The notes beneath the pieces were generated by a model. That model saw only the letters and a list, made by a program, of their open reading frames with translations, made no database searches and was not told the origin of the DNA. From JABFSS01 sp964449445 (GTDB taxonomy: Bacteria > Patescibacteriota > Gracilibacteria > Peribacterales > Peribacteraceae), in the NCBI GenBank assembly GCA_964449445.1, contig CAYUZT010000012.1, forward strand, positions 1 to 35,101: a stretch of 35,101 nt of DNA, read 5' to 3'. The position numbers and the translations under genes were made by a program. Of this stretch, positions 24,451 to 32,615 are shown in pieces. Numbering within the stretch: the stretch's first letter is position 1; each line of letters opens with the position of its first letter.

Positions 24451-24953
24451 CGCATGAGGGAGGGAATCTGCTTTTCGAGACTGCCCATGAGTCGTTCTTG
24501 GTCCTTTGGGGAGAATTCGCGTTCGAGGATCTTCTCCGTCATCTTCACAATCATCTGTGCAAGCGTTCCCTGGACGTCGTGGAAGACTTTCACGCGCTCA
24601 TCCTCCAATTGCCGGCGTCCCTTGGCGAGCAGTTGATCCGCTTCGCGCTTCGCGCCCGCGAGAATCTCGTCGCGCATGGCCTCCGACTGGCGTTTGCCCC
24701 GCTCGAGCATCGCCCCGACCTCCTGATCGATTTTCTTCAGTTGCTCAATGCGCAATTCCTCCATCTGACGATTCTGTTCCTCGATACGCTTGGCATTCTC
24801 CATGGCTTTCGCAATCCGTTCACGCCGGGCATCGAGAAGATTCAGGAGTGGGCGGTAGACGAAATACGTCAGGACCGAGAGAAGGATCGTGAAGTTGACG
24901 ATCTGCGCGATCAGCAGTTTCCAATCAACGCCGAGTTTTGTGAGGAGTTCCAT
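24447..24953 (-). CDS. atpF: ATP synthase b subunit
   Basis: The b subunit forms the peripheral stalk of Fo. The 168-residue protein has one N-terminal membrane helix (about 10-32, LIAQIVNFTILLSVLTYFVY) and a long charged coiled coil (about 40-150). YRPLLNLLDARRERIAKAME (32-51) is the conserved junction after the membrane. The length is normal. A single b gene is present, so the stalk is a b homodimer rather than a b/b' pair. The stop overlaps the atpH start by four bases. A repeat array lies between it and atpE. Confidence 0.95.
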   Translation of the reverse strand: MELLTKLGVDWKLLIAQIVNFTILLSVLTYFVYRPLLNLLDARRERIAKAMENAKRIEEQNRQMEELRIEQLKKIDQEVGAMLERGKRQSEAMRDEILAGAKREADQLLAKGRRQLEDERVKVFHDVQGTLAQMIVKMTEKILEREFSPKDQERLMGSLEKQIPSLMR

Positions 24954-24957
24954 AAGT

Positions 24958-25037
24958 CGAGCTTATTAGCTTGTTAGCTTTTTAGCTTGTTAGCGAGGAT
25001 TAGCGCATTGAAGCTAAGAAGCTAATCAGCTACAAGC
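24958..25037. repeat. AGCTTGTTAGC family array, copy 2 (between atpE and atpF)
   Basis: The units TTAGCTTGTTAGC, TTTTTAGCTTGTTAGC on the left are complemented by GAAGCTAAGAAGCTAAT and CAGCTACAAGCTA on the right. Fourteen or more bases match the copy at 57-115. It fills the gap between two co-transcribed genes, so it would be in the operon mRNA and could tune relative expression of c and b. Confidence 0.7.
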
Positions 25038-25039
25038 TA

Positions 25040-25306
25040 TTAAACGAACTTGATGATCAACGCCACAACCAGCGCGTAGATCGCGATGGCTTCGGTGAAC
25101 GCGACGGCGAGAACGAGCGGCGTCTGAATGCGGCTGGCGGCCTCGGGGTTGCGGCCGATCGCTTCCATCGCCTTGCTGCCAATCCAACCGATGGAGAAGG
25201 CGGGCATGATCGCGCCGGCCATCATCGCGAGGGCGACGAAGAAGTTCTTGTCGGAAAACATCGAGCCCGAGCTCGCCATTGCCTCTGCTGCGACTTCTGC
25301 TGCCAT
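25040..25306 (-). CDS. atpE: ATP synthase c subunit (proton-type residues)
   Basis: The c subunit makes the rotor ring. From ATG 25306 it is 88 residues: an Ala/Ser-rich N-terminal extension (1-20), helix 1 (about 22-47), the polar loop GRNPEA (51-56) and helix 2 (about 62-86). The carboxylate is Glu72 (AFTEAIAIY). The Na+ signatures are missing: helix 1 has PAFSI where Na+-type rings have PxxxQ, and Glu is followed by Ala rather than Ser or Thr. H+ is therefore more likely. The frame runs upstream to 25381, but that part reads like translated leader. It is followed by a repeat before atpF. Confidence 0.93.
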   Translation of the reverse strand: MAAEVAAEAMASSGSMFSDKNFFVALAMMAGAIMPAFSIGWIGSKAMEAIGRNPEAASRIQTPLVLAVAFTEAIAIYALVVALIIKFV

Positions 25307-25389
25307 AGGAGACTGGGGAAAGAGAAAAGAAAAGAGAAATTGACGAAAGCGGGCGGATTGTAGGGAGGATCGCAAGGACAATCAAGGGC

Positions 25390-25478
25390 CTAAGAGGAGG
25401 ATACAGGATCCAGAAGACAGGATTCAGTCACGCAAAAACAGTCCTGTACCCTGTTCTCTGAGCCCTGAATCCTGCTCA
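25390..25478. repeat. CAGGATTCAG family array, copy 2 (between atpB and atpE)
   Basis: The left side has ACAGGATCCAGAAGACAGG and ATTCAG; the right side has CCTGTACCCTGTTCTCTGAG and CCTGAATCCTG. The arms can pair, and the last bases reach the atpB stop. It lies inside the operon. Confidence 0.7.
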
Positions 25479-26255
25479 CGCCTGAGCGTGAGCCTCCTCT
25501 CCATGCCCCACCGTTGCCATAGCCAGGAAGACAATCGTCAGCAGCGCGAACACGAGTCCCTGGATGAAGCCGACGAAGAGTTCGAGACCAAGGAACGGAA
25601 GGGGCGCGAGGTATGGCATCAAAAACGAGATGACGAGGAGGAGAACTTCCCCCGCGAAGATATTGCCGAAGAGCCGGAATGTGAACGAGACGACCTTCGC
25701 GAACTCTGCGATGAGCTCGAGAATGCCGACGAAGCTCATGATGGGATCCTTCCATGGCGCAACGAAGTACTTCGATGCGTACGGCAGCATGCCGAGTGCT
25801 GCGATGCCGAAGACTTGCGTCATCACCACCGATATGATGGCGATAGCGAGAGTCATATTCACATCAGCATTCATCGAACGGAAGATCGGGATCGCCATCT
25901 CATGGCCGTCATGCATGCCCTGGATCGTGATGCTCCCTACTCCCGGCAGAATCCCCATCCAATTCGCAAGGACGAGGAAGAGGAAAATCGTCGCAACGAG
26001 CGGGAAGAATTTCCTCGTTCGCTCCCGATCCTGGACAACGGAATCGAAGAAATCGAAGAGTCCCTCAATGATCATCTCCATAAAGGCCTGGAACCTCCCC
26101 GGGACTTCCTTGTATCTGGTCCGCCTCAGGAGCAACCCGAGGACGATGAAGACTGCCATCGCGAGCCACGCCATGACCAGGGTGTTGCGGATCGCAAAGG
26201 ACCCAAGGTGACCGACTACCTCGGAAGCCAGTGTGGGAGCCTGGATTGCAGCCAT
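25476..26255 (-). CDS. atpB: ATP synthase a subunit
   Basis: The a subunit provides the two half-channels for ion passage at the rotor. The 259-residue protein has five or six membrane helices. The essential arginine is Arg194 in SFTFRLFGNIFAGE, and GLELFVGFIQGLVFALLT (about 222-240) is the conserved last helix with Gln near 233. The length is normal. It is followed by a 169-base gap with a repeat, then atpE. The leader GGGTCTTCCT has no Shine-Dalgarno. Confidence 0.97.
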   Translation of the reverse strand: MAAIQAPTLASEVVGHLGSFAIRNTLVMAWLAMAVFIVLGLLLRRTRYKEVPGRFQAFMEMIIEGLFDFFDSVVQDRERTRKFFPLVATIFLFLVLANWMGILPGVGSITIQGMHDGHEMAIPIFRSMNADVNMTLAIAIISVVMTQVFGIAALGMLPYASKYFVAPWKDPIMSFVGILELIAEFAKVVSFTFRLFGNIFAGEVLLLVISFLMPYLAPLPFLGLELFVGFIQGLVFALLTIVFLAMATVGHGEEAHAQA

Positions 26256-26308
26256 AGGAAGACCCGGGGACCCTAACAGAAGTCACTATTCCTCTCAAGG
26301 GATCGCGG

Positions 26309-26340
26309 AAAAATTCCAAAATCCAAGCACCAAATTCCAG
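26309..26340. repeat. AAATTCCAAAATCCAAG short-unit run
   Basis: Units AAATTCCA, AAATCCAAGCACC and AAATTCCAG follow each other between atpB and the AtpI-like gene; a further ...CAAATTCCAAG lies inside the latter's 3' end near 26415. Confidence 0.5.
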
Positions 26341-26375
26341 GGGAACAAGAACTCCTCTGATAATTTTGCATGTGT

Positions 26376-26627
26376 TTATTTTGTTCTTCCAGCCACAATT
26401 TCCTTGACCATCCTCCAAATTCCAAGTCCCGACAATCCCAGTGCAATTGCGAATCCGATCAGAATGCACAGCGGTGATGTTCCCCATAGTTTATCCAGAT
26501 ACGCTCCACCGAAACCGAAGAGGGCTGCGGGGATCGCGATGATGTAGCCGAAGTTCCACGCGAGGCGCACGGCGAGGAGCAGATCCTGCCGGATGGGCCG
26601 TGGAGGAGAACTTTTCTGTGGAATCAT
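26376..26627 (-). CDS. AtpI/AtpZ-like small membrane protein
   Basis: This 83-residue protein has a basic N-terminus and two membrane helices (about 22-44 and 52-72), with FGGAYLDKLWGTSP between. This matches the AtpI/AtpZ (Atp1-like) family encoded within F1Fo operons, linked to c-ring assembly and to Mg2+ or Ca2+ uptake. Here it lies between atpC and atpB; its start overlaps the atpC stop by four bases. It takes the place that AtpQ and AtpR hold in N-ATPase operons, but shows one protein, not two. The family call is by topology and position. Confidence 0.75.
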   Translation of the reverse strand: MIPQKSSPPRPIRQDLLLAVRLAWNFGYIIAIPAALFGFGGAYLDKLWGTSPLCILIGFAIALGLSGLGIWRMVKEIVAGRTK

Positions 26628-27061
26628 GACGTGTGCGGGCCCGGCATGGCATGTCGTCTCGCACGATGCCGACGCACGCTCTGCAGGCGCGCGAGCTCGC
26701 GATCCAGGATCGCCGTTGCCTCGGCAAAGCCCTCCGTATCGTGCCGTTTTTCTGCCACCAGTTTCTCTGCCGATCGCCTGGCCTGCTCAACGGCTGCCTC
26801 TTGCAGTTCCTCCGCCCGGTCCGCGGTATCCGCGAGCACCCGGATGTTCTTGCCGTCGATTTCTATCACCCCCTGCGACACGGCGAAGAGGCGTTCGTCC
26901 TTCCCGGTCCGGATCAGGATTGTGCCGGGCACAACAATACTGATGAGAGGGATGTGATGCGGCAGGACGGTGATCTCGCCATTGGGCGTGGGCAGCGAGA
27001 CGGAATCGCAGTCGCCATCGAAGATGGAGCCGTCCGGGGTGATGATGCTGAGATGAATCAT
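26624..27061 (-). CDS. atpC: ATP synthase epsilon subunit
   Basis: Epsilon sits at the foot of the central shaft and can inhibit ATP hydrolysis. The 145-residue protein has the N-terminal beta-sandwich (SIITPDGSIFDGDCDSVSLP, 5-24; GEITVLPHHIPLI, 28-40; FAVSQGVIEIDGKNIRVLAD, 59-78) and a C-terminal helical hairpin. The length is normal. It is two bases after atpD and overlaps the AtpI-like start. Confidence 0.95.
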   Translation of the reverse strand: MIHLSIITPDGSIFDGDCDSVSLPTPNGEITVLPHHIPLISIVVPGTILIRTGKDERLFAVSQGVIEIDGKNIRVLADTADRAEELQEAAVEQARRSAEKLVAEKRHDTEGFAEATAILDRELARLQSVRRHRARRHAMPGPHTS

Positions 27062-27063
27062 AA

Positions 27064-28434
27064 TTACGCTTTGACTTCATCAATGCCTCCCTTCATGTAG
27101 AACGCCTGCTCCGGCAGATCGTCCATGTCGCCGTCGAGAATGGCTTTGAAACCGCGGACGGTATCGGCGCGCCGGACGAACTTGCCGGCGATGCCGGTAA
27201 AGGTCTCTGCGACGAAGAAGGGCTGGCTCAGGAATTTCTGGATCTTGCGCGCGCGCTGGACGGTCTTCTTGTCTTCTTCGCTGAGCTCTTCCATGCCCAG
27301 GATCGCGATGATGTCCTGCAGCTCACGGTACCGCTGGAGCATTTTCTGCACCAAACGGGCCGTGTCGTAGTGTTCCTGGCCCACATACGCCGGGGAGAGG
27401 ATGGTCGAATTGGAATCGAGCGGGTCGACGGCCGGGTAGATACCGAGCTCGGCGAGGCTGCGCGTGAGAACGATCGTGGAATCGAGGTGAGCGAACGTCG
27501 TCGCGGGAGCGGGATCGGTCAAGTCATCTGCCGGAACGTACACGGCCTGCACGGAGGTGATGGATCCTTTCTTGGTCGAGGTGATGCGCTCCTGCACCTG
27601 GCCCATTTCAACGGCCAACGTGGGCTGGTACCCGACGGCGGAGGGCACGCGGCCAAGCAGAGCGGAGACTTCGGAACCGGCCTGCGTGAAGCGGAAGATG
27701 TTATCGATAAAGAGGAGGACATCGCGCTGCTCTTCGTCACGGAAGTACTCGGCCATCGAGAGGCCGCTCAGCGCAACGCGCAAGCGCGGTCCGGGCGGCT
27801 CGTTCATCTGCCCGAACACGAGCGCCGTTTTCTCGAGCACGCCGGATTCCTTCATTTCGTAGTACAAGTCATTCCCCTCGCGCGACCGCTCCCCCACTCC
27901 CGCAAACACGGAGAAGCCGCCGTGCTCTTCGGCAATGTTACGGATCAGCTCTTTGACGACGACGGTCTTGCCCACACCCGCTCCACCGAACAGTCCCACT
28001 TTGCCTCCTTTGAGAATCGGGCAGATGAGGTCGATCACCTTGATACCCGTCTCGAGGATTTCGGTCTCCGTCGATTGGTCGACGAAGTCCGGTGCCTTGC
28101 GATGGATCGGGTACCTCTTCTTCGTCTTCACGGCAGGCATACCATCAATGGGATTTCCCAAAACGTCGAACATGCGCCCGAGCGTTTCGGGACCAACGGG
28201 TACCGTGATCGCGCCCCCTGTATCGACAACGGGAGTTCCGCGGCGCAGGCCGTCGGTGGAGCCCATCGCGACGGTGCGGACGGACGATCCATCCAGGTGC
28301 TGCTGCACTTCGAGCGTGATTTCCTCCTCACCAATCTTGACCGTCAGCGCGTTAAAGAGCGACGGCAGTTCCGTGACATCCGCGAAATGGCAGTCTACAA
28401 CCGCGCCGACGACTTGGGAGACGAGACCGGGCAT
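27064..28434 (-). CDS. atpD: ATP synthase beta subunit
   Basis: Beta carries the catalytic sites of F1. The 456-residue protein has the N-terminal barrel (1-75), Walker A GGAGVGKT (150-157), VGERSREGNDLY with the catalytic Glu (about 180-191), Walker B-type LLFIDNIFRFTQAGSE and the VPSAVGYQPTLA signature. It is the first gene of the locus rather than the seventh as in the canonical order. A weak TTGAAT-17-TACCCT promoter may lie at 28456-28484; the gene could also be read from dedA, 78 bases upstream. The leader CTTTTCCTTCT is pyrimidine-rich. Confidence 0.98.
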   Translation of the reverse strand: MPGLVSQVVGAVVDCHFADVTELPSLFNALTVKIGEEEITLEVQQHLDGSSVRTVAMGSTDGLRRGTPVVDTGGAITVPVGPETLGRMFDVLGNPIDGMPAVKTKKRYPIHRKAPDFVDQSTETEILETGIKVIDLICPILKGGKVGLFGGAGVGKTVVVKELIRNIAEEHGGFSVFAGVGERSREGNDLYYEMKESGVLEKTALVFGQMNEPPGPRLRVALSGLSMAEYFRDEEQRDVLLFIDNIFRFTQAGSEVSALLGRVPSAVGYQPTLAVEMGQVQERITSTKKGSITSVQAVYVPADDLTDPAPATTFAHLDSTIVLTRSLAELGIYPAVDPLDSNSTILSPAYVGQEHYDTARLVQKMLQRYRELQDIIAILGMEELSEEDKKTVQRARKIQKFLSQPFFVAETFTGIAGKFVRRADTVRGFKAILDGDMDDLPEQAFYMKGGIDEVKA

Positions 28435-28491
28435 AGAAGAAGGAAAAGCTCGGGGAGGGTACGTGACTTGGGACAGATATTCAAGGGAGGG

Positions 28492-28556
28492 CGCAGGATT
28501 CAGAGAACAGGATCAAGAACCCTGAGACCTGTGATTTGAAGCCTGAATCCTTCTGC
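28492..28556. repeat. CAGGATTCAG family array, copy 3 (overlaps the dedA 3' end)
   Basis: The left arm has GCAGGATTCAGAGAACAGG; the right arm has CCTGAGACCTGTG and GCCTGAATCCT. The dedA stop (28513) lies inside, so the last codons of dedA are repeat-derived. Confidence 0.7.
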
Positions 28557-29184
28557 TCCATCGATGCCGTATGTAATGAACAATCCCCGGCACAAACGAT
28601 ACGATGATGATCGCGAGGATGACGAAGGTGAAGTTCTCCTCCACTGCCGGAATGGTGCCAAAGAAGTACCCGCCCCAGACGAACAGGAGCACCCACGCGA
28701 TGCCGCCCGAGATATTGAAGAAGAGAAACCGGCCGTAGTGCATCTTCCCGATACCCGCGACAAACGGGGCAATGGTCCGAAACATCGGCAGGAAGCGCGC
28801 GAAGATCACCGCCTTGCCGCCGTGCTTCGCGTAGAACTCCTCCGTCGCGCGCAGGTGGTCCAGGCTCAGAATCTTGCGATGCTCCTTGAACACGCGCCGC
28901 CCCAGGAGTCCCCCGAGCCAGTAGTTGCACGTATCGCCCAAAATTCCCGCGACGCCGAGCAGGACGGTAAGGAGAACAGGATCGAGCGACCCGCGCGCGG
29001 CGAACGCACCCGCGGCAAAAAGGAGCGAGTCGCCGGGCAAAAACGGCGTGAACACGAGTCCCGTTTCGCAGAAGATGACGACGAAGAGAATCAGGTACGT
29101 GAAGAAGCCGTACTGTTCGATGATCCCCGCCAGATGGACGTCCAGGTGGACGAAGAGATCGATGAGGAACTGAAGAAAGTCCAT
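28513..29184 (-). CDS. DedA/SNARE-associated (VTT) family membrane protein
   Basis: This 223-residue membrane protein has about five hydrophobic segments and the family motifs ETGLVFTPFLPGDSLLFAAG (40-59) and FARFLPMFRTIAPFVAGIGK (about 127-146), with the conserved Arg residues. DedA proteins are thought to move undecaprenyl phosphate or other lipids across the membrane and support wall synthesis and membrane potential. The last dozen residues (RIQASNHRSQGS) are read from a repeat array and do not look like family sequence. It is 78 bases upstream of atpD in the same direction, so it may be co-transcribed with the ATP synthase genes. Confidence 0.92.
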   Translation of the reverse strand: MDFLQFLIDLFVHLDVHLAGIIEQYGFFTYLILFVVIFCETGLVFTPFLPGDSLLFAAGAFAARGSLDPVLLTVLLGVAGILGDTCNYWLGGLLGRRVFKEHRKILSLDHLRATEEFYAKHGGKAVIFARFLPMFRTIAPFVAGIGKMHYGRFLFFNISGGIAWVLLFVWGGYFFGTIPAVEENFTFVILAIIIVSFVPGIVHYIRHRWSRRIQASNHRSQGS

Positions 29185-29199
29185 GAAGGCATGGGTACT

Positions 29200-29319
29200 C
29201 TAGAGAAAGATCTCGAGGAGATCGAGGAGTTCGAAGAACTCGAGGAGCCCGATGGTCATGACTCATCGATCTCATCGATCTCATCGATCTCCTCGAATTC
29301 CTCGACTTCTTTGACCTCC
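29200..29319. repeat. GATCGAGGAG/CTCCTCGATC inverted array
   Basis: The left arm (29201-29250) has GATCTCGAGGAGATCGAGG, AGTTCGAAGAACTCGAGGAG; the right arm (29262-29319) has CATCGATCTCATCGATCTC, CCTCGAATTCCTCGACTTC. The arms pair across a short GATGGTCATGA centre. It separates the S41 protease stop from the dedA start. Confidence 0.75.
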
Positions 29320-30987
29320 TCATCGCAGCAGTTCCATCGCCTTCTCCATTTGCACATCCTTCGTACTGCCCTCGTTGCTCACGACGACATCGGGGGCAAC
29401 GCCCACCTTATCGATCTTGCGGCCGAGCGGCGTCTTCCACTCGGCAATTGTGTACTTGAGACTGGAGCCATCGGGCAACTGGAGCACATTCTGCACCGAT
29501 CCCTTGCCGTACGTCGTTTCCCCGACGAGCGTTGCGCGTTTCGCGTCCTGCAGCGTGCCCGCGACGATCTCCGATGCGCTGGCCGATCCTTTATTGATGA
29601 GAACGATCATCGGAATGGATTCCTTGATCGTCGGCTCATCCTGGGTGAGTTCGGTTCGCGTCGCATCGATCTCCATGATGGAGATGTACGGGCTGCCTTT
29701 GGGCAGGAAATTGCTCAGCACGATGCCGGCGGCGTGCAGCAGTCCGCCAGGATTATTGCGCAGATCCAGGATGATGCCGCGGGGATTTTTGCTCTGGACC
29801 TCCGCCATCGTATCGCGGAACTTCTTATCGGTGGTATCCCAGAACTGCAGGATCTTCACGATCGTCACGTTGCGATCCTCCGAGAGTTCGATTTCCGGAA
29901 TCAGGACTTTGTCGCGCGGGACTTTGATTTCAAATTCCGTGCCGCCCCGGCGGATGACGAGCACGGCGACCGAGCCTTTCGGGCCGCGCACGTGGCTGAC
30001 GGCGTCATCGAGCGACAGTCCCGTGAGGGAAACGCCATCGGCTTTGAGAATCTGATCCTTCGGCTTGAGTCCCGCCTTGTCGGCCGGAGAGCCACGCAGC
30101 GGCGACACGATCGTCAGAATGCTCCCGGTCATTTCCACGGTCGCGCCGATCCCCTCGATCTCTCCTTTCATCTGCAGCTTGAAGTTCTCGTTCTTCGTCT
30201 TCGGCAGATAGCTGGTGTAAGGATCACCGAGCGAATTCACCAGCCCCTCAATGGCCTTGTCGCCGGCTTTGTCGGTATCCAGCCGGTCTCGGTACAGGTA
30301 ATTGCGCCGCAGGGCATTCCATACTTCTTCGAACAGGTCTGCTTTGGGCGCGGGCTCACGCGTGAGGCTCTTGGTCACCTTCACGCGAATCACGGGCGAG
30401 GACATCGTATCGGTCGGCTGGTCGTCGATGGACAACTGGAACGCGCGGGAGAGCAGCAGCTTTCCTTCCTTCCCCTTGAGCGGCCGCTTGAGGCCGAACT
30501 GCGTTGCGCTCAGCGGCTTCATCCAGTTGCGCTCGAGTGCGAGCGAGACGAGTGATGTGTCGGACGACGAGACGACATCAGTGAACGCCTTCACCGCCTC
30601 ACTCGATGCGCTCGAGGGACTCACGACGAGAAGGTCGGCCATGATCGCCAGCGCCTCGCCCCTGCGGATGGTCTTCTGGAAATTCACCGCCCGGCCTTCG
30701 CCCAGGAACACCTTGAGCCCCTTCTTGCTCTGCGCGGCGCGCACGTAGGGCAACAGGGCATCAGGCACTTTGTCATACGGCACGGCCCCGCTCTGCGGCA
30801 GTACCAGTTCCGCTGCCGTCACGGCTGCACGCAGGAAATCCGCGCGCGTTACAGACTGCGTATCGCGCGCGCGGAGAAGACCGGTGATCGTTGCAGCACT
30901 CGACAGTCCCGGAAAGGTCAGGGAGAACACAAGAACCACACTCACCGCACGCATCGCCGATCTCAACAAAGAAGAAGAGGAACGCAT
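29320..30987 (-). CDS. S41-family C-terminal processing protease (CtpA-like), exported
   Basis: This is a 555-residue exported serine protease. A signal peptide (about 1-31) is followed by a SLH-like region (about 40-190), a catalytic N-domain, a PDZ domain (about 275-355, with GIGATVEM and SPADKAGLKPKDQILKADG) and the protease core. The Ser/Lys dyad is Ser470 in NKGSASASE and Lys495 in TTYGKGSVQ, 25 residues apart as in plant CtpA; LDLRNNPGGLL (about 407-417) is the structural motif before it. Such enzymes trim C-termini of envelope proteins, including wall hydrolases and their regulators. The long SLH-like N-terminus, which common CtpA proteins lack, probably ties it to the surface layer. 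Confidence 0.93.
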   Translation of the reverse strand: MRSSSSLLRSAMRAVSVVLVFSLTFPGLSSAATITGLLRARDTQSVTRADFLRAAVTAAELVLPQSGAVPYDKVPDALLPYVRAAQSKKGLKVFLGEGRAVNFQKTIRRGEALAIMADLLVVSPSSASSEAVKAFTDVVSSSDTSLVSLALERNWMKPLSATQFGLKRPLKGKEGKLLLSRAFQLSIDDQPTDTMSSPVIRVKVTKSLTREPAPKADLFEEVWNALRRNYLYRDRLDTDKAGDKAIEGLVNSLGDPYTSYLPKTKNENFKLQMKGEIEGIGATVEMTGSILTIVSPLRGSPADKAGLKPKDQILKADGVSLTGLSLDDAVSHVRGPKGSVAVLVIRRGGTEFEIKVPRDKVLIPEIELSEDRNVTIVKILQFWDTTDKKFRDTMAEVQSKNPRGIILDLRNNPGGLLHAAGIVLSNFLPKGSPYISIMEIDATRTELTQDEPTIKESIPMIVLINKGSASASEIVAGTLQDAKRATLVGETTYGKGSVQNVLQLPDGSSLKYTIAEWKTPLGRKIDKVGVAPDVVVSNEGSTKDVQMEKAMELLR

Positions 30988-31059
30988 ATGGGCGCCACTC
31001 TAACAGCCGAGGATGGAAGTCACCAGAGGCGGTCGTACAAAAACCCAGAAATCGATGTG

Positions 31060-31224
31060 AAGAAATGAAGCCAAAGAAAGCAAGGAAGCCAACGAAGCCA
31101 AGGAAAAAGAAGCCGAAGAAAACGAAGAAAACATATCGTTAGCATCATTTCCTTGTCTTCCTGGATTTCTTGTACTTCCTTTCCTTGGCATCTTCGACTT
31201 CTTTGGCTTCCTTGATTTCTGTTT
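31060..31224. repeat. GAAGCCAAGGAA/TTCCTTGGCTTC inverted array, copy 1
   Basis: The left arm (about 31062-31134) is purine-rich (GAAGCCAACGAAGCCAAGG, AAGAAGCCGAAGAAAACG). The right arm (about 31148-31224) is its pyrimidine-rich counterpart (TTTCCTTGGCATCTTCGAC, TTCTTTGGCTTCCTTG). It occupies most of the gap between the prsW-like stop and the S41 protease start. Seventeen bases at 31085-31101 are identical to 32635-32651. Confidence 0.75.
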
Positions 31225-32580
31225 TTAATCTCCAATTCCTTCCATTTCTTCTGCCTGTATGTGTCCCATCTCCTTCATATTTTCCTTCCGTTCAAACAGG
31301 TGCGTGAGCAGCGAGAATCCGCCGACGACGTAGAGCAGCGTGGGCAGAAGCAGCAGCGCGACGAAGTGGAACGGCGAACCGCTCCCGGAATGCAGCAGGT
31401 CTCCCACCGTGCGGGGGTTGCCGGGAAGTGCATCGGGCAGTGAGACGAGAAAGTTACTGAGAGCGTGGAGGAAAACCGCGAGAAAGAAACCTGTGGAAAT
31501 CTTCAGGCGCCGATACAGATCGCGCTTCGGAATGCCGAGGACGTCGTGACACCACTCAAGCAAGCGGTAGCGGATCCCTTTCGCCTGTTGTTCACGCAGG
31601 AGCGGTCCGGCGAAGAGCGCGAGACCCACGTAGTAGCCAAGGATCCCGGTGGAGACGATGTGCACCATGCTCGTGAGGATCGATCTGCCCGCGACGTTTC
31701 CCAAGAATGCCATCCAGTTGCGTGTTTCGGGATTGAGCAGGAACTCGCGCACGAACCCCAGAAAGTATCCGGAGTTCGTCACGTTCTCGGCGAAAGCGAA
31801 ACCAATGGCGACGAGCACCGCCATCTGCATGACGTCGTCGATACTGGTTGTGTACTGCCTGCCCGCGCGCCACAGGACCCAGAGCTTGCTTGCTTCCTCG
31901 ATCACGCCGACGAGAACGAAGGAAAGGAATATGCTCATGAGCGACGACTGGAGCGGACTGATGCCCGGCCAGTGACCGGCGACAAAGAGCCTGGCGCTCG
32001 AGCTGAAGCTCTCGGGAACGACGCGGAAGAGGAAGAAATTCAGTTCCACATTTCCGTGCACGAGCGCGTCGTAGAAGAGGATGGGAACGGTCGAGAGCAT
32101 GCCGGCGAACACCATGCAGAAGACGATGCTCAGGCGTTCGCGGTGGTAGGGCAGAAAGAGAAAGCACCAGACCACCGCGGGAATCGCTGCGGTCCCAATC
32201 GCGATGAGATGGGCGATCCGGTCATCGGGTGTTTCGCCCAGGAGGAGATGCAGGAAAATCCAGAACACGAACGTCCCGAGCACCGTCGCCTTGGTCCGCG
32301 ATTCCCATGCGCCGAAGAGAAGGCGCCACGCGACGAAGATCAAAAATACTCCGAGCGCCATCGCCTGCCCCTGCTTGGGCATATCCGGACTCATGATCAT
32401 CTGCGCTGCCGTGATCAGGCCGAACGAGAGAATGGTTCCAATGACGACGCCCAGCACGTACCGCGTCCACGCGCGGCGCGCGCGAGCGATGAAGTGCAGA
32501 GCCGCAATGATGGCAATCGCCACGACAATGACGATCACCTTGGGGAGGGAGAAATCGACGGAAAGGAGGCTCAGAGACAT
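31225..32580 (-). CDS. PrsW-family intramembrane metalloprotease
   Basis: This is a 451-residue polytopic protein with ten or so hydrophobic segments. The PrsW family (related to CPBP proteases) cleaves anti-sigma factors and other membrane proteins. Signature residues are Glu228-Glu229 (GVIEEASKLWVL), Glu265 (FAFAENVTNS), His307 (TSMVHIVST) and His372 (FLHALSNF), all in membrane segments. I chose ATG 32580: the frame extends to 32706, but those 42 residues are translated repeat array and lie upstream of a clear TGCTATACT promoter. No anti-sigma factor is in view, so the substrate is unknown. Confidence 0.88.
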   Translation of the reverse strand: MSLSLLSVDFSLPKVIVIVVAIAIIAALHFIARARRAWTRYVLGVVIGTILSFGLITAAQMIMSPDMPKQGQAMALGVFLIFVAWRLLFGAWESRTKATVLGTFVFWIFLHLLLGETPDDRIAHLIAIGTAAIPAVVWCFLFLPYHRERLSIVFCMVFAGMLSTVPILFYDALVHGNVELNFFLFRVVPESFSSSARLFVAGHWPGISPLQSSLMSIFLSFVLVGVIEEASKLWVLWRAGRQYTTSIDDVMQMAVLVAIGFAFAENVTNSGYFLGFVREFLLNPETRNWMAFLGNVAGRSILTSMVHIVSTGILGYYVGLALFAGPLLREQQAKGIRYRLLEWCHDVLGIPKRDLYRRLKISTGFFLAVFLHALSNFLVSLPDALPGNPRTVGDLLHSGSGSPFHFVALLLLPTLLYVVGGFSLLTHLFERKENMKEMGHIQAEEMEGIGD

Positions 32581-32586
32581 CAGGAC

Positions 32587-32615
32587 AGTATAGCAGGTTT
32601 TTCGCTTCGCGAAAA
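32587..32615 (-). promoter_or_regulatory. prsW-like promoter with palindromic operator candidate
   Basis: On the minus strand extended -10 TGCTATACT (32587-32595) lies seven bases before the ATG. Directly upstream, TTTTCGC-GAA-GCGAAAA (32599-32615) is a perfect 7-bp inverted repeat covering the -35 region. A repressor site is plausible; a repeat remnant is the alternative. Confidence 0.5.

Noticed and set aside
28564..30555. Rightward ORF of 663 codons
   Set aside because: Antisense to both the DedA-like gene and the S41 protease; it crosses their intergenic repeat and shows no family motif.
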